5,811 bases of DNA from Alphaproteobacteria bacterium (GTDB lineage: Bacteria > Pseudomonadota > Alphaproteobacteria > ATCC43930 > CGMCC-115725), in contig JASHRZ010000491.1 in the NCBI GenBank assembly GCA_030037055.1, positions 1-5,811 of the forward strand. The letters are read 5' to 3'. The notes beneath the pieces were generated by a model that ran no database searches, was not told the origin of the DNA, and was given only the letters and a program-made list of their open reading frames with translations. Positions 5,277 to 5,811 of this stretch are shown piece after piece (the first letter of the stretch is position 1; each line of letters begins with the position of its first letter). Made by a program: the position numbers and the translations under genes.

Positions 5277-5811
5277 CTATTGATCGGCGACGCCGGCGAC
5301 CCAGACATAAAGGCCGTCGCCGAAATCGCGGCGGCAGAGCGTCACTTGCGCCTGGTGCGCCTCCTCGCCCTTGATCAGCGATTGCCGCAGCTCGCGGCAG
5401 AGCTGGCCGCGCACCGCGCGATAGACGTCGTCGACCGCCGTCGCGGTGCCGACTGCGGTCTTGGCGCCGGTCGGGTCGAGCGCTTCCCAGGCGATCGGCG
5501 CCAGCGTGAAATCGGCGGCGGCGCGCTGGCTCGCCTCGGCGAGGCGGCGGCGTTCGAGGGCCGTGAGCCGGGTGCGCAACGGCTCGGCGACCGCCTGATC
5601 GACGGCGGCGTCCGGGACGAGCGGCGGCGCAGCGCCGGCAACAAGCTCGCCCGTGGGGCCGTCGCGTACCACGTTCACCGGCGGCGGCGGCCGGTCGAGC
5701 CACACGCCCGGCTGCTGCAGGTCGGTGGGTTTCCATTGGCTGTTACAGCCGGTGAGCGACAGTGCGCCGAGTAGCATCAGCAAGACAGCGCAGCTTGCGG
5801 TATGATGGCGG
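5277..5811 (-). CDS. Putative lipoprotein, start beyond the right edge (partial)
   Basis: Secreted lipoprotein of unrecognised family. Counting residue 1 at TTG 5783, the hydrophobic stretch LMLLGALSLTGC ends in a lipobox (LTGC) with the lipidated cysteine at 13, followed by a proline-rich linker (about 25-55). A charged helix comes next (TALERRRLAEASQRAAADF, 74-92), then a small C-terminal domain with Cys129 and Cys150, ending at TAG 5279-5277. In frame above the TTG the sequence reads RHHTASCAV to the window edge with no stop, giving the basic n-region a signal peptide needs; the true start is therefore probably just outside the window. TTG 5783 or ATG 5777 would leave an unusually short, uncharged signal. 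The order ERRR...ALD..G...G.LCRE...I.G....QVTLCRR resembles the C-terminal domain of 17-kDa-type surface-antigen lipoproteins, but no glycine-zipper segment is present, so this is only a suggestion. It likely sits in the outer membrane or inner-membrane periplasmic face. Confidence 0.72.
   Translation of the reverse strand, partial: RHHTASCAVLLMLLGALSLTGCNSQWKPTDLQQPGVWLDRPPPPVNVVRDGPTGELVAGAAPPLVPDAAVDQAVAEPLRTRLTALERRRLAEASQRAAADFTLAPIAWEALDPTGAKTAVGTATAVDDVYRAVRGQLCRELRQSLIKGEEAHQAQVTLCRRDFGDGLYVWVAGVADQ

Noticed and set aside
5280..5774. 164-codon plus-strand open frame opposite the lipoprotein
   Set aside because: It lacks any motif, whereas the minus strand has a lipobox signal peptide and a coherent domain layout.
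1..5811. CRISPR arrays, tRNA/rRNA genes, insertion sequences or attachment sites
   Set aside because: No regularly spaced repeats, cloverleaf-like segments, transposase motifs or flanking direct repeats were seen.

Overview
The window looks like chromosomal DNA of a high-GC alphaproteobacterium. This is an inference from GC-rich codons throughout, short intergenic gaps and the gene families present; nothing here fixes genus or species. Five genes are clear, two more are damaged, and there is a possible trace of another at the left edge.

Left part (1-2644): an EmrA-like membrane-fusion protein and an EmrB/DHA2-type 14-helix MFS transporter overlap by four bases (ATGA). Together they should form the inner-membrane and periplasmic parts of a tripartite drug or toxic-compound efflux pump; no outer-membrane channel gene is visible. 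A few codons at the extreme left may be the tail of an upstream gene in the same operon.

Middle (2645-3920): a 107-base gap holds a possible promoter and an 8-bp inverted repeat. It is followed by a complete acyl-CoA dehydrogenase (GTG start with a strong ribosome binding site), closed by a compact GCGA-loop hairpin that overlaps its stop codon.

Accessory patch (about 3925-4694): composition drops to about 57% GC in the two blocks counted, against 68% in a block of the dehydrogenase gene. It encodes a toxin-antitoxin module of the HI1419/HI1420 (RelE/HigB-like toxin first, HTH antitoxin second) kind. Reading across frames shows three apparent single-base deletions: two in the toxin and one near the antitoxin C-terminus. 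Restoring one base at each recovers family-like proteins with the normal short gap between toxin stop and antitoxin start. The toxin is probably dead; the antitoxin keeps its DNA-binding domain. This is the most interesting part of the window.

Right part (4770-5811): a YqhA/UPF0114 four-helix membrane protein on the plus strand converges on a minus-strand lipoprotein gene, with six bases between the two stop codons. The lipoprotein's start probably lies beyond the right edge. I see no RNA genes, CRISPR arrays, insertion sequences or wholly new multi-gene system.
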